Shown here: positions 1 through 5,666 of the stretch, one piece after another
Layout of the letters: every line of letters begins with the position of its first letter
Numbering within the stretch: position 1 is the stretch's first letter
Source of the DNA: an uncultured Collinsella sp.
Lineage (GTDB): Bacteria; Actinomycetota; Coriobacteriia; Coriobacteriales; Coriobacteriaceae
Assembly: GCA_900545555.1 (NCBI GenBank)
Contig: UQZI01000083.1
Coordinates: forward strand, 1 to 8,202
DNA: 8,202 bases
Reading direction: 5' to 3'
The notes under the pieces: generated by a model
What the model saw: the letters and a program-made list of their open reading frames with translations, nothing else
What the model was told of the DNA's origin: nothing
Databases searched by the model: none
Made by a program: the position numbers and the translations under genes

Positions 1-2034
1 GGTAAGACCACCACGACCGAGCGTATTCTTTACTACACCGGTAAGACCCACAAGATCGGTGAGGTCCATGAGGGCGCTGCCACCATGGACTGGATGGTTC
101 AGGAGCAGGAGCGCGGCGTAACCATTACCTCCGCTGCTACCACCTGCTTCTGGAACAAGGACGGCAAGGACTACCGCATCCAGATCATCGACACCCCGGG
201 CCACGTTGACTTCACCGCCGAGGTCGAGCGCTGCCTGCGCGTCCTCGATGGCGCTGTCGCCGTCTTCGACGCCGTTGCCGGCGTTCAGCCCCAGTCTGAG
301 ACCGTTTGGCGTCAGGCTTCTACCTTCAACGTTCCCCGCATCGCCTTCATCAACAAGTATGACCGCGTGGGCGCTGACTTCTTCAACGCTATCGAGACCA
401 TGAAGGATCGTCTCGACGCTAACGCCGTGGCCGCTCAGGTCCCGATGGGCGCCGAGGACAACTTCTGGGGCGTCATCGACCTGGTCACCATGACTGCATG
501 GGACTTCAAGGCCGACGAGAAGGGCATGACCTACCCCGAGCCGATGGACGAGATCCCGGCTGAGTTCGCCGACATCGCTGCCACCAAGCGCGAGGAGCTC
601 CTCGACGCTGCTGCCAGCTTTGACGACGAGCTCATGGAGAAGATCCTCATGGAGGAGGACTTCACCGTCGAGGAGCTCAAGGCTGCTCTGCGTAAGGGCG
701 TTCTGGCCAACGAGCTCAACCTCGTCTTCGTGGGCTCCGCCTACAAGAACAAGGGCGTCCAGGAGCTGCTCGACGCTGTCGTCGACTACCTGCCCAGCCC
801 GCTCGACGTTGAGGCCGTCACCGGTACCGATCCGGACACCGGCGAGGAGATCCAGCGTCATCCTTCCTTCGACGAGCCCTTCTCCGGCCTGGTCTTCAAG
901 ATCATGACCGACCCGTTCGTCGGTAAGCTCACCTACGTCCGCGTTTACTCCGGCCGCGCCGAGTCCGGCTCCTACGTTGTCAACGCTTCCAACGGTCAGC
1001 GCGAGCGCCTCGGCCGCATCCTCGAGATGAACGCCGCCGAGCGTATCGACCGTGACGACGCTGCCGCCGGCGACATCGTCGCTTGCGTCGGATTCAAGAA
1101 CTCCACCACCGGTGACACCCTGTGCGCCGAGGGCAAGGAGATCGTCCTCGAGAAGATCGAGTTCGCTAAGCCCGTTATCGACGTTGCCATCGAGCCCAAG
1201 ACCAAGGCCGAGCAGGACAAGATGTCCGTTGGCCTGGCCAAGCTCGCCGAGGAGGACCCGACCTTCCAGGTGTCCACCAACCACGAGACCGGCCAGACCA
1301 TCATCGCCGGCATGGGCGAGCTGCACCTCGAGATCATCGTCGACCGTCTGCTCCGCGAGTTCAAGGTTGACGCTAACGTTGGTAAGCCCCAGGTTGCCTA
1401 CCGCGAGACCGCTGGTCACGACGTCGAGAAGGCTGAGGGCAAGTTCGTCCGTCAGTCCGGTGGTCGCGGTCAGTACGGCCACGCCGTCATCAAGCTCGAG
1501 AAGATGGAGGAGGGCTTCGGCTACGAGTTCGTCAACGCTATCGTCGGCGGCGTCGTGCCCAAGGAGTACATCCCGTCCATCGACAAGGGCATCCAGGAGG
1601 CCCTGAACACCGGTGTTATCGCCGGCTTCCCGGTCCTCGACGTTAAGGTCACCCTGTTCGACGGTTCTTACCACGAGGTCGACTCCTCCGAGGCCGCCTT
1701 TAAGATCGCCGGTTCCATGGCTATCAAGGACGCCCTCAAGAAGTCCGACCCGCAGCTGCTCGAGCCGATCATGGCTGTCGAGGTCGAGACCCCCGAGCAG
1801 TACATGGGCGACGTTATGGGCAACCTCTCCGGTCGCCGCGGCAAGATCGAGGGCATGGAGGATCGCAAGAACAGCAAGCTCATCCGTGCCAAGGTGCCGC
1901 TGGGCGAGATGTTCGGTTACGCTACCGACCTTCGCTCCCAGACCCAGGGCCGTGCATCCTACACGATGCAGTTCGACTCTTATGAACCCGCGCCCAAGTC
2001 CATCGTGGACGAGGTCATGAGCAAGAACGCCTAA
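1..2034 (+). CDS. fusA: Translation elongation factor G, 5' end missing
   Basis: EF-G is the cytoplasmic GTPase that drives tRNA-mRNA translocation on the ribosome and, with RRF, splits ribosomes for recycling. The reading frame is open from base 1, and 677 residues are visible. The first bases encode GKTTTTER, the end of the P-loop, so by comparison with E. coli EF-G about 21 N-terminal residues lie left of the window. The visible start-like ATG at base 85 is internal. Seen in order (visible residue numbers): switch I RGVTIT at 38-43 (Val where RGITIT is usual), DTPGHVDF at 64-71 with the His that activates water, NKYD at 118-121, domain II from about 287, domain IV from about 461 (GKPQVAYRE) and domain V from about 589. 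The C-terminus is complete. Full length would be near 698 residues, normal for the canonical protein. Ala codons are almost all GCC/GCT, consistent with very high expression. rpsJ follows after 60 bases. Confidence 0.98.
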   Translation, partial: GKTTTTERILYYTGKTHKIGEVHEGAATMDWMVQEQERGVTITSAATTCFWNKDGKDYRIQIIDTPGHVDFTAEVERCLRVLDGAVAVFDAVAGVQPQSETVWRQASTFNVPRIAFINKYDRVGADFFNAIETMKDRLDANAVAAQVPMGAEDNFWGVIDLVTMTAWDFKADEKGMTYPEPMDEIPAEFADIAATKREELLDAAASFDDELMEKILMEEDFTVEELKAALRKGVLANELNLVFVGSAYKNKGVQELLDAVVDYLPSPLDVEAVTGTDPDTGEEIQRHPSFDEPFSGLVFKIMTDPFVGKLTYVRVYSGRAESGSYVVNASNGQRERLGRILEMNAAERIDRDDAAAGDIVACVGFKNSTTGDTLCAEGKEIVLEKIEFAKPVIDVAIEPKTKAEQDKMSVGLAKLAEEDPTFQVSTNHETGQTIIAGMGELHLEIIVDRLLREFKVDANVGKPQVAYRETAGHDVEKAEGKFVRQSGGRGQYGHAVIKLEKMEEGFGYEFVNAIVGGVVPKEYIPSIDKGIQEALNTGVIAGFPVLDVKVTLFDGSYHEVDSSEAAFKIAGSMAIKDALKKSDPQLLEPIMAVEVETPEQYMGDVMGNLSGRRGKIEGMEDRKNSKLIRAKVPLGEMFGYATDLRSQTQGRASYTMQFDSYEPAPKSIVDEVMSKNA

Positions 2035-2059
2035 GTTCGAGCTCCCTGTTACGTAATCC

Positions 2060-2076
2060 GCGAGAGCATCTCTCGC
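2060..2076 (+). promoter_or_regulatory. Perfect 7-bp hairpin in the fusA-rpsJ gap
   Basis: GCGAGAG (2060-2066) and CTCTCGC (2070-2076) are perfect inverted repeats around a CAT loop. The hairpin ends 7 bases before the rpsJ ribosome binding site (GGAGG at 2084-2088). Only a short mixed pyrimidine run (ACTCTTT) follows, not a clean U-tract, so a strong terminator is unlikely. It could be an attenuator, a processing or stability element, or a structure that tunes translation of the TTG-started rpsJ. The fold is seen in the sequence; its function is inference. Confidence 0.5.
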
Positions 2077-2083
2077 ACTCTTT

Positions 2084-2088
2084 GGAGG
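2084..2088 (+). promoter_or_regulatory. Ribosome binding site that fixes the rpsJ TTG start
   Basis: A consensus GGAGG lies six bases before the TTG at 2095. No ATG or GTG occurs in frame near the conserved N-terminus, and the encoded protein begins exactly where S10 proteins begin. The site therefore supports TTG as the real initiation codon. Confidence 0.85.
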
Positions 2089-2094
2089 TTTAAG

Positions 2095-2403
2095 TTGGCT
2101 ACCCAGAAGATCCGCATTCGCCTCAAGGGCTATGATCACGAGGTCGTCGATCAGTCCGCGAAGCTCATCGTCGAGACCGCTCAGAAGACCGGCGCTCGCG
2201 TTTCCGGTCCTGTCCCCCTGCCCACCGAGCGCAACCTGTACACGGTTATCCGCTCGCCGCACGTGAACAAGGACTCCCGTGAGCAGTTCGAGATGCGCAC
2301 CCACAAGCGCCTCATCGACATCCTCGACCCCACCTCGGGCACCGTTGATTCGCTTATGCGTCTCGACCTCCCCGCTGGCGTCGACATCGACATCAAGCTC
2401 TAA
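2095..2403 (+). CDS. rpsJ: 30S ribosomal protein S10 (TTG start)
   Basis: S10 is a component of the 30S subunit head and, as NusE, also joins NusB and NusG in transcription antitermination. The 102-residue product is the usual length (E. coli S10 has 103). It contains the family features KIRIRLKGYDHEVVD near the N-terminus, the PVPLPTER stretch (about 40-47), and the HKRLIDILDPT and DSLMRLDLPAGVDIDI segments at the C-terminal half. Initiation is at TTG, supported by GGAGG six bases upstream. It follows fusA by 60 bases, so it is probably cotranscribed with it. tuf, often found between these genes, is absent. The gene is followed by a strong terminator rather than rplC, so here S10 ends the str-type operon instead of heading the S10 operon. 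Identity is certain; cotranscription is inferred. Confidence 0.98.
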   Translation: MATQKIRIRLKGYDHEVVDQSAKLIVETAQKTGARVSGPVPLPTERNLYTVIRSPHVNKDSREQFEMRTHKRLIDILDPTSGTVDSLMRLDLPAGVDIDIKL

Positions 2404-2422
2404 GCGATATCGCTCATAGCTT

Positions 2423-2460
2423 AAAGGGCCCCGCTGCCGCTACGGTAGCGGGGCCCTTTT
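2423..2460 (+). terminator. Strong intrinsic terminator after rpsJ, possibly bidirectional
   Basis: A 14-bp, almost wholly G+C stem pairs 2426-2439 with 2443-2456 around a CTA loop. There is one G-U pair, and three flanking A/T pairs can extend it (2423-2425 with 2457-2459). It is followed by TTTT, G and another TTTT, so it is a classic Rho-independent terminator 19 bases after the rpsJ stop. birA converges from the other side with its stop 60 bases away. On that strand the stem is followed only by TTTAAG, so termination of birA here is plausible but weaker. Confidence 0.95.
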
Positions 2461-2519
2461 GTTTTGCATGATGGGTTTGGATCGCCGGGTAAGGCTGCCG
2501 AGCGGCTGGCTGTGGCGAC

Positions 2520-3296
2520 CTACTCACTCAAGGGGCGCAATGACGCTTCCTCAAAATGGAAGGATCGCAAGCCGTCTTCTGTTTCGATGCACGCACGACC
2601 AAAGCCATCGACCGTTTTAAAGATGCCTCGCGCCAGCTCGTCACCGGCAGGGGAGCGGGCGATAACGTGCTTTCCAATCCAATTGAGGTGAGCGACATAT
2701 TCGCCGTGGACGGGCGCGAGCGGTCCGGTGTTTTCTTCCATGGCGTTGAGACGTTCTGCCCAGGCATCTATAGCGTCTATAACTGCGTGATAGACCTCAT
2801 CGAGGAGCATGTCGACAGCTGGAACGTTCTCGTTAAGGTCCGAGAGACCGATTGCCGGCAGGCCGCCATCGGGCACCTCTTGGGGCGCATAGTTCACATT
2901 GACACCAATGCCACAGACGGCGAAAGGTTTGCCTTCGTTATCGCGTGCGGCCTCGACCAGAATGCCGCCGAGTTTGCGTCCACGCGCGACCAGGTCGTTG
3001 GGCCATTTGAGGCCAATCTCGTTTGCAAGACCCTGTTTTTCGAGCGCCTCGAGCACCGCTAGGCCGCTGACGGCAGCAAGACCAGAGTACTTCGCAGGAT
3101 TAACGCATGAACGCAGGACAATCGAAAGCAATAGGTTGCCGGCGGTTGAATCCCACTTGTGGCCGCGCCGGCCGCGTCCTGCTGTCTGAGCCCGGGCGGC
3201 AAGTCCTGTGCCGTGCGGCGCTCCCTGTTTTCCTGCTTCGAGCAGGTCATCGTTGGTCGATCCGGTTACGTCGACTATCGTTAATTTGGCATCCAT
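2520..3296 (-). CDS. birA: Biotin--[acetyl-CoA carboxylase] ligase, monofunctional
   Basis: This enzyme activates biotin with ATP to biotinyl-5'-AMP and transfers it to the lysine of biotin carrier proteins such as AccB. The 258-residue product begins directly with the catalytic domain. Visible motifs are STND (13-16), GRGRRGHKW (40-48, biotinyl-AMP binding loop), KWPND with the catalytic Lys at about 97, GGILVE (110-115) and GIGVNVN (129-135). A small C-terminal SH3-like domain follows from about residue 205. There is no N-terminal winged helix, so this is a group I enzyme that should not itself repress transcription, unlike E. coli BirA. The frame stays open 29 codons further upstream to 3383, but I chose ATG at 3296. 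The homology starts there and AAGGAGG lies 11 bases before it. The gene is divergent from the fab operon, whose pathway needs biotinylated carboxylase, and convergent with rpsJ. I assign birA by function; bplA would be an equivalent name. Confidence 0.93.
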   Translation of the reverse strand: MDAKLTIVDVTGSTNDDLLEAGKQGAPHGTGLAARAQTAGRGRRGHKWDSTAGNLLLSIVLRSCVNPAKYSGLAAVSGLAVLEALEKQGLANEIGLKWPNDLVARGRKLGGILVEAARDNEGKPFAVCGIGVNVNYAPQEVPDGGLPAIGLSDLNENVPAVDMLLDEVYHAVIDAIDAWAERLNAMEENTGPLAPVHGEYVAHLNWIGKHVIARSPAGDELARGIFKTVDGFGRACIETEDGLRSFHFEEASLRPLSE

Positions 3297-3307
3297 AACG
3301 GCTGCTA

Positions 3308-3314
3308 CCTCCTT
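3308..3314 (-). promoter_or_regulatory. Ribosome binding site that fixes the birA start
   Basis: On the minus strand this reads AAGGAGG. The next in-frame start codon is the ATG at 3296, 11 bases downstream, slightly longer than usual spacing. No in-frame ATG, GTG or TTG lies closer. It argues against the longer open frame that begins at 3383. Confidence 0.7.
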
Positions 3315-3388
3315 AATGAATAAGTGAATAACGCAATGGTGTCGAGAGAGACACAATGTGAAGCCTTTGTCGCATTTGGACAATTTAA

Positions 3389-3406
3389 TGTTAACACGTT
3401 AACAAC
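3389..3406 (+). promoter_or_regulatory. Putative operator, copy 1 (perfect inverted repeat)
   Basis: TGTTAACACGTTAACAAC contains perfect 7-base arms, TGTTAAC and GTTAACA, around AC (3389-3404). It recurs 48 bases downstream with two changes. It overlaps the candidate fabH promoter elements, the position expected for a repressor site. The symmetry and duplication are seen directly; that a regulator binds it is inference. I cannot match it to the consensus I know for FapR, FabT or FadR. Confidence 0.55.
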
Positions 3407-3436
3407 GACTGAAATGCGCTATCCTCTCTTGGTCGA

Positions 3437-3454
3437 TGTAAACACGTCAACAAC
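3437..3454 (+). promoter_or_regulatory. Putative operator, copy 2 (imperfect)
   Basis: TGTAAACACGTCAACAAC matches copy 1 at 16 of 18 positions. The two substitutions break two of the seven arm pairs. It ends two bases before the fabH ribosome binding site, so it probably lies in or near the 5' untranslated region. A bound protein here could block elongation or cooperate with copy 1. Confidence 0.5.
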
Positions 3455-3456
3455 TC

Positions 3457-3465
3457 AAAGGAGGT
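3457..3465 (+). promoter_or_regulatory. Ribosome binding site that fixes the fabH start
   Basis: AAAGGAGGT places the GG core six bases before ATG at 3471. A GTG sits immediately before the ATG in the same frame but only three bases from the core, so ATG is preferred. The frame is open back to 3324, but that extra stretch covers both operator-like repeats and has no family similarity. Confidence 0.85.
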
Positions 3466-3470
3466 TAGTG

Positions 3471-4430
3471 ATGGGTTTCACGATTCTTGGAACAGGCTCG
3501 GCGCTTCCTAAGCGCAGTGTTTCCAATGACGAGCTGTCCGAGTTCCTCGATACCTCGGATGAGTGGATTTTTACCCGCACAGGTATTAAGAGTCGCCACG
3601 TCTGTACCACCGAGTCACTTGACGACCTTGCCGTAGCGGCGAGCGAGCGGGCACTTCAGGTGTCCGGAATCGACGCGAGCCAGCTGGATTTGATCGTCTG
3701 CTCGACGACGACGGGTGACCACCTTGTTCCCGCCGAGGCGTGTGCCGTTGCTGAGCGACTGGGCGCGACGTGCCCTGCCTTCGATGTCTCGGCTGCCTGC
3801 GCCGGCTTCGTATTTGCGCTCGATGTTGCCGAGGGCTATATCGCCCGAGGACGAGCCAAGCATGTGCTTGTCGTTGCCGCCGAGCAGATGACGCGCGCGC
3901 TCGACTGGACCGACCGCGCCACCTGTGTGCTCTTTGGCGATGGGGCAGGCGCCGCGGTGATTGAGGCTGGGGGAGACAGCCCCCTTGCCGTTGAGCTTTC
4001 GACGGCGCCCAACGTCGAGACGTTGTGCGTTCCCGGTCTGGTCGGCACCTCGCCGTTTAAGGCCTCCGCAGATAGCGAGAGCGTGCTGTCCATGAATGGC
4101 CGCCGCGTGTTCAAGTTCGGCGTCAACGCGATTTGCGACACGGTCCATAAGCTTGCGAGCGATGCGGGCATTTCGGTCGAGGACATCGACCATTTTGTAT
4201 TCCATCAGGCTAACGAACGAATCCTGAGTCAGGCGGTCAAGCGCCTCGGTGTGCCAGACAAGCGCGTGGTTCGAACGCTGCGCGAGACCGGCAACATTTC
4301 GAGCGCATGCATTCCGCTTGCCCTCGACCGGCTGGCAAACGCCGGTGCACTTCACACGGGCGACACCATCGCCCTCGTTGGATTTGGCGCCGGTCTGGAT
4401 ATAGGTGGCTATCTACTTCGTTGGAAGTAG
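3471..4430 (+). CDS. fabH: Beta-ketoacyl-ACP synthase III
   Basis: FabH condenses an acyl-CoA primer, commonly acetyl-CoA or a branched acyl-CoA, with malonyl-ACP to start fatty-acid synthesis. The product has 319 residues, the normal family length. The full catalytic triad is visible: Cys110 in DVSAACAGF, His245 in FHQANERIL and Asn275 in ETGNISSAC. Other family landmarks are TSDEWIFTRTGIKSRH (28-43), FGDGAGAAVI (155-164) and GFGAGLDIGGYLLRWK at the C-terminus. It is the first gene of the fab operon, preceded by a consensus ribosome binding site and two operator-like repeats, and acpP follows after 52 bases. Primer preference (straight or branched) cannot be read reliably from these motifs. 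Confidence 0.97.
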   Translation: MGFTILGTGSALPKRSVSNDELSEFLDTSDEWIFTRTGIKSRHVCTTESLDDLAVAASERALQVSGIDASQLDLIVCSTTTGDHLVPAEACAVAERLGATCPAFDVSAACAGFVFALDVAEGYIARGRAKHVLVVAAEQMTRALDWTDRATCVLFGDGAGAAVIEAGGDSPLAVELSTAPNVETLCVPGLVGTSPFKASADSESVLSMNGRRVFKFGVNAICDTVHKLASDAGISVEDIDHFVFHQANERILSQAVKRLGVPDKRVVRTLRETGNISSACIPLALDRLANAGALHTGDTIALVGFGAGLDIGGYLLRWK

Positions 4431-4451
4431 TCGCACATAGGAAATAAAAAC

Positions 4452-4462
4452 GCCCCTAGGGC
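4452..4462. promoter_or_regulatory. Small hairpin in the fabH-acpP gap
   Basis: GCCC (4452-4455) and GGGC (4459-4462) pair around CTA. On the plus strand it is followed by ACAAACAAAGG, not a U-tract, so it should not stop the operon transcript. On the minus strand the same fold is followed by G, TTTTT and ATTT, the layout of a weak terminator for antisense RNA. It might also mark an mRNA 5' end or processing site that raises acpP output. The stem is only four pairs, so the call is tentative. Confidence 0.3.
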
Positions 4463-4482
4463 ACAAACAAAGGAGAACTACC

Positions 4483-4719
4483 ATGGCAGATCAGAAGACC
4501 TTCGAGCGCGTTTGCGATGTTATCCGCGAGACCGCCGGTCTTGACGACGTCGAGATGAAGCCCGAGTCCACGCTCGAGGAGATTGGTCTCGACAGTCTGG
4601 GCACCGTCGAGATCCTCGTCGCCGTTGAGGACGAGTTTGGCATCCAGCTCGATACCGAGGAGAACCCCAAGACGGTCGGCGAGTTCGCCGATACGGTCGA
4701 GGCGGCATTGGAGAAGTAG
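4483..4719 (+). CDS. acpP: Acyl carrier protein
   Basis: ACP carries growing acyl chains on a 4'-phosphopantetheine arm and is the shared substrate of all the neighbouring Fab enzymes. The 78-residue acidic protein has the normal ACP length. The attachment motif is intact: GLDSLG at 35-40 with Ser38 as the modified residue. Helix II continues as TVEILVAVEDEFGIQL, rich in the acidic residues that dock partner enzymes. AAAGGAG ends seven bases before the ATG. The fabK ATG follows the stop codon after only two bases, so acpP and fabK are very likely translationally coupled. The holo-ACP synthase (acpS) is not in the window. Confidence 0.97.
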   Translation: MADQKTFERVCDVIRETAGLDDVEMKPESTLEEIGLDSLGTVEILVAVEDEFGIQLDTEENPKTVGEFADTVEAALEK

Positions 4720-4721
4720 AG

Positions 4722-5666
4722 ATGCTCAAGACTCCTCTCTGCGATCTGCTCGGCATCGAAAAGCCCGTGTTCCAGGGCGGTATGGCCTGGATCGCCGACG
4801 CCTCGCTGGCGTCCGCAGTGTCCGAGGCGGGCGGCTTAGGGATTATCGCGGCCATGAACGCCGACGCCAACTGGCTGCGCGACCAGATTCATGAGCTGCG
4901 CGCCAGGACGGATAAGCCCTTTGGCGTCAATGTCATGCTCATGAGCCCGTTTGCCGACGAGGTCGCGCGGGTCGTGATTGACGAGCGGGTGCCGGTCGTC
5001 GTGACGGGTGCCGGCAATCCCACCAAGTACATGAAGGCGTGGAACGAGGCGGGCATCAAGGTCATCCCGGTCGTTGCCTCGGTGGCGCTGGCGCGCCTCG
5101 TGGCGCGTCGTGGAGCCACGGCGGTTGTTGCCGAGGGCACCGAATCGGGCGGCCATATTGGCGAGACCTCGACGATGGCACTGGTGCCGCAGGTCGTCGA
5201 TGCGGTCGACATTCCCGTCGTGGCCGCTGGCGGTATCGCGGATGGCCGCGGGGTGGCGGCCGCCTTTATGCTTGGCGCCGCTGGCGTCCAAGTGGGCACG
5301 CGTTTTCTCGTTGCCGATGAGTGCACCGTCTCCGAGCAATACAAAGAGCTGGTGCTCAAGGCGGGAGACACCTCGACGCGTGCGACCGGTCGCTCGACGG
5401 GACATCCGGTGCGCGCCCTCAAGAGCCCCTTCACCAACGCCTATGCCAAGAGCGAGGGTTCCGGTGCGAGTGCCGAGGAGCTCGGTGCTATGGGAACCGG
5501 TGCGCTGCGTAAGGCCGCCAAGGACGGCAACTACGAAGAGGGTTCGTTTTTGTGTGGACAGATTGTCGGCATGGTCAACGAGCGCCAGAGCGCACGTGAA
5601 ATCGTTGACGACCTGGTCGATGGCGCCGAGCACGTCCTGAAGGGTGCGTGCGCATGGGTGGCGTAG
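4722..5666 (+). CDS. fabK: Enoyl-ACP reductase II (FMN-dependent, FabK type)
   Basis: FabK reduces trans-2-enoyl-ACP to acyl-ACP, the last step of each elongation round, using FMN and NAD(P)H. The 314-residue product follows the nitronate monooxygenase-like TIM barrel fold. Motifs are PVFQGGMAWIAD (15-26), GGLGII (37-42), KPFGVNVML (65-73), VTGAGNP (94-100), EGTESGGHIG (138-147) with His145 at the position of the catalytic His144 of S. pneumoniae FabK, and the phosphate-binding AAGGIADGRG (168-177) with VQVGTRF (189-195). The C-terminal segment AMGTGALRKA and CGQIVGMVN is also FabK-like, which favours FabK over a general nitronate monooxygenase, as does the location between acpP and fabD. The ribosome binding site GGAG lies inside the end of acpP. 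FabK enzymes are known to be insensitive to triclosan, unlike FabI. The 3' end overlaps fabD by 13 bases. Confidence 0.94.
   Translation: MLKTPLCDLLGIEKPVFQGGMAWIADASLASAVSEAGGLGIIAAMNADANWLRDQIHELRARTDKPFGVNVMLMSPFADEVARVVIDERVPVVVTGAGNPTKYMKAWNEAGIKVIPVVASVALARLVARRGATAVVAEGTESGGHIGETSTMALVPQVVDAVDIPVVAAGGIADGRGVAAAFMLGAAGVQVGTRFLVADECTVSEQYKELVLKAGDTSTRATGRSTGHPVRALKSPFTNAYAKSEGSGASAEELGAMGTGALRKAAKDGNYEEGSFLCGQIVGMVNERQSAREIVDDLVDGAEHVLKGACAWVA

Larger units (their letters stand above)
3297..3470. promoter_or_regulatory. Shared divergent control region, birA / fabH
   Basis: These 174 bases separate the divergent birA and fabH starts and must hold both promoters. The region is visibly richer in A+T than the flanking genes. 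No promoter matches the consensus well. For fabH, TTTAAT (3384-3389) resembles a -10 box but lacks a good -35. TTAACA (3399-3404) with TATCCT (3420-3425) is an alternative, with a short 15-base spacer. No birA promoter could be assigned with confidence. Two 18-base operator-like repeats lie on the fabH side. A short inverted repeat, GTGTC (3339-3343) and GACAC (3350-3354) around six bases, lies on the birA side. Confidence 0.6.

Noticed and set aside
1052..1606. A 184-codon plus-strand frame inside fusA
   Set aside because: It is almost entirely Ser, Arg, Pro, Thr and Ala, the typical product of reading a conserved GC-rich gene out of frame.
2461..2519. Possible small gene or second terminator between the rpsJ terminator and the birA stop
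   Set aside because: Only a short GCCG/CGGC symmetry is present, with no U-tract, start signal or conserved product. I see nothing functional beyond the flanking terminator.
3339..3354. GTGTC / GACAC inverted repeat on the birA side of the control region as a third operator
   Set aside because: It has only five-base arms around six bases and does not resemble the TGTTAAC sites, so chance is a fair explanation.
3297..3383. A 29-residue N-terminal extension of BirA
   Set aside because: The AAGGAGG at 3308-3314 would lie inside it, homology begins at the ATG at 3296, and the added residues do not form the winged helix of group II ligases.
3324..3470. A 49-residue N-terminal extension of FabH
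   Set aside because: It covers both operator-like repeats and the ribosome binding site, and FabH proteins begin at the residue encoded at 3471.
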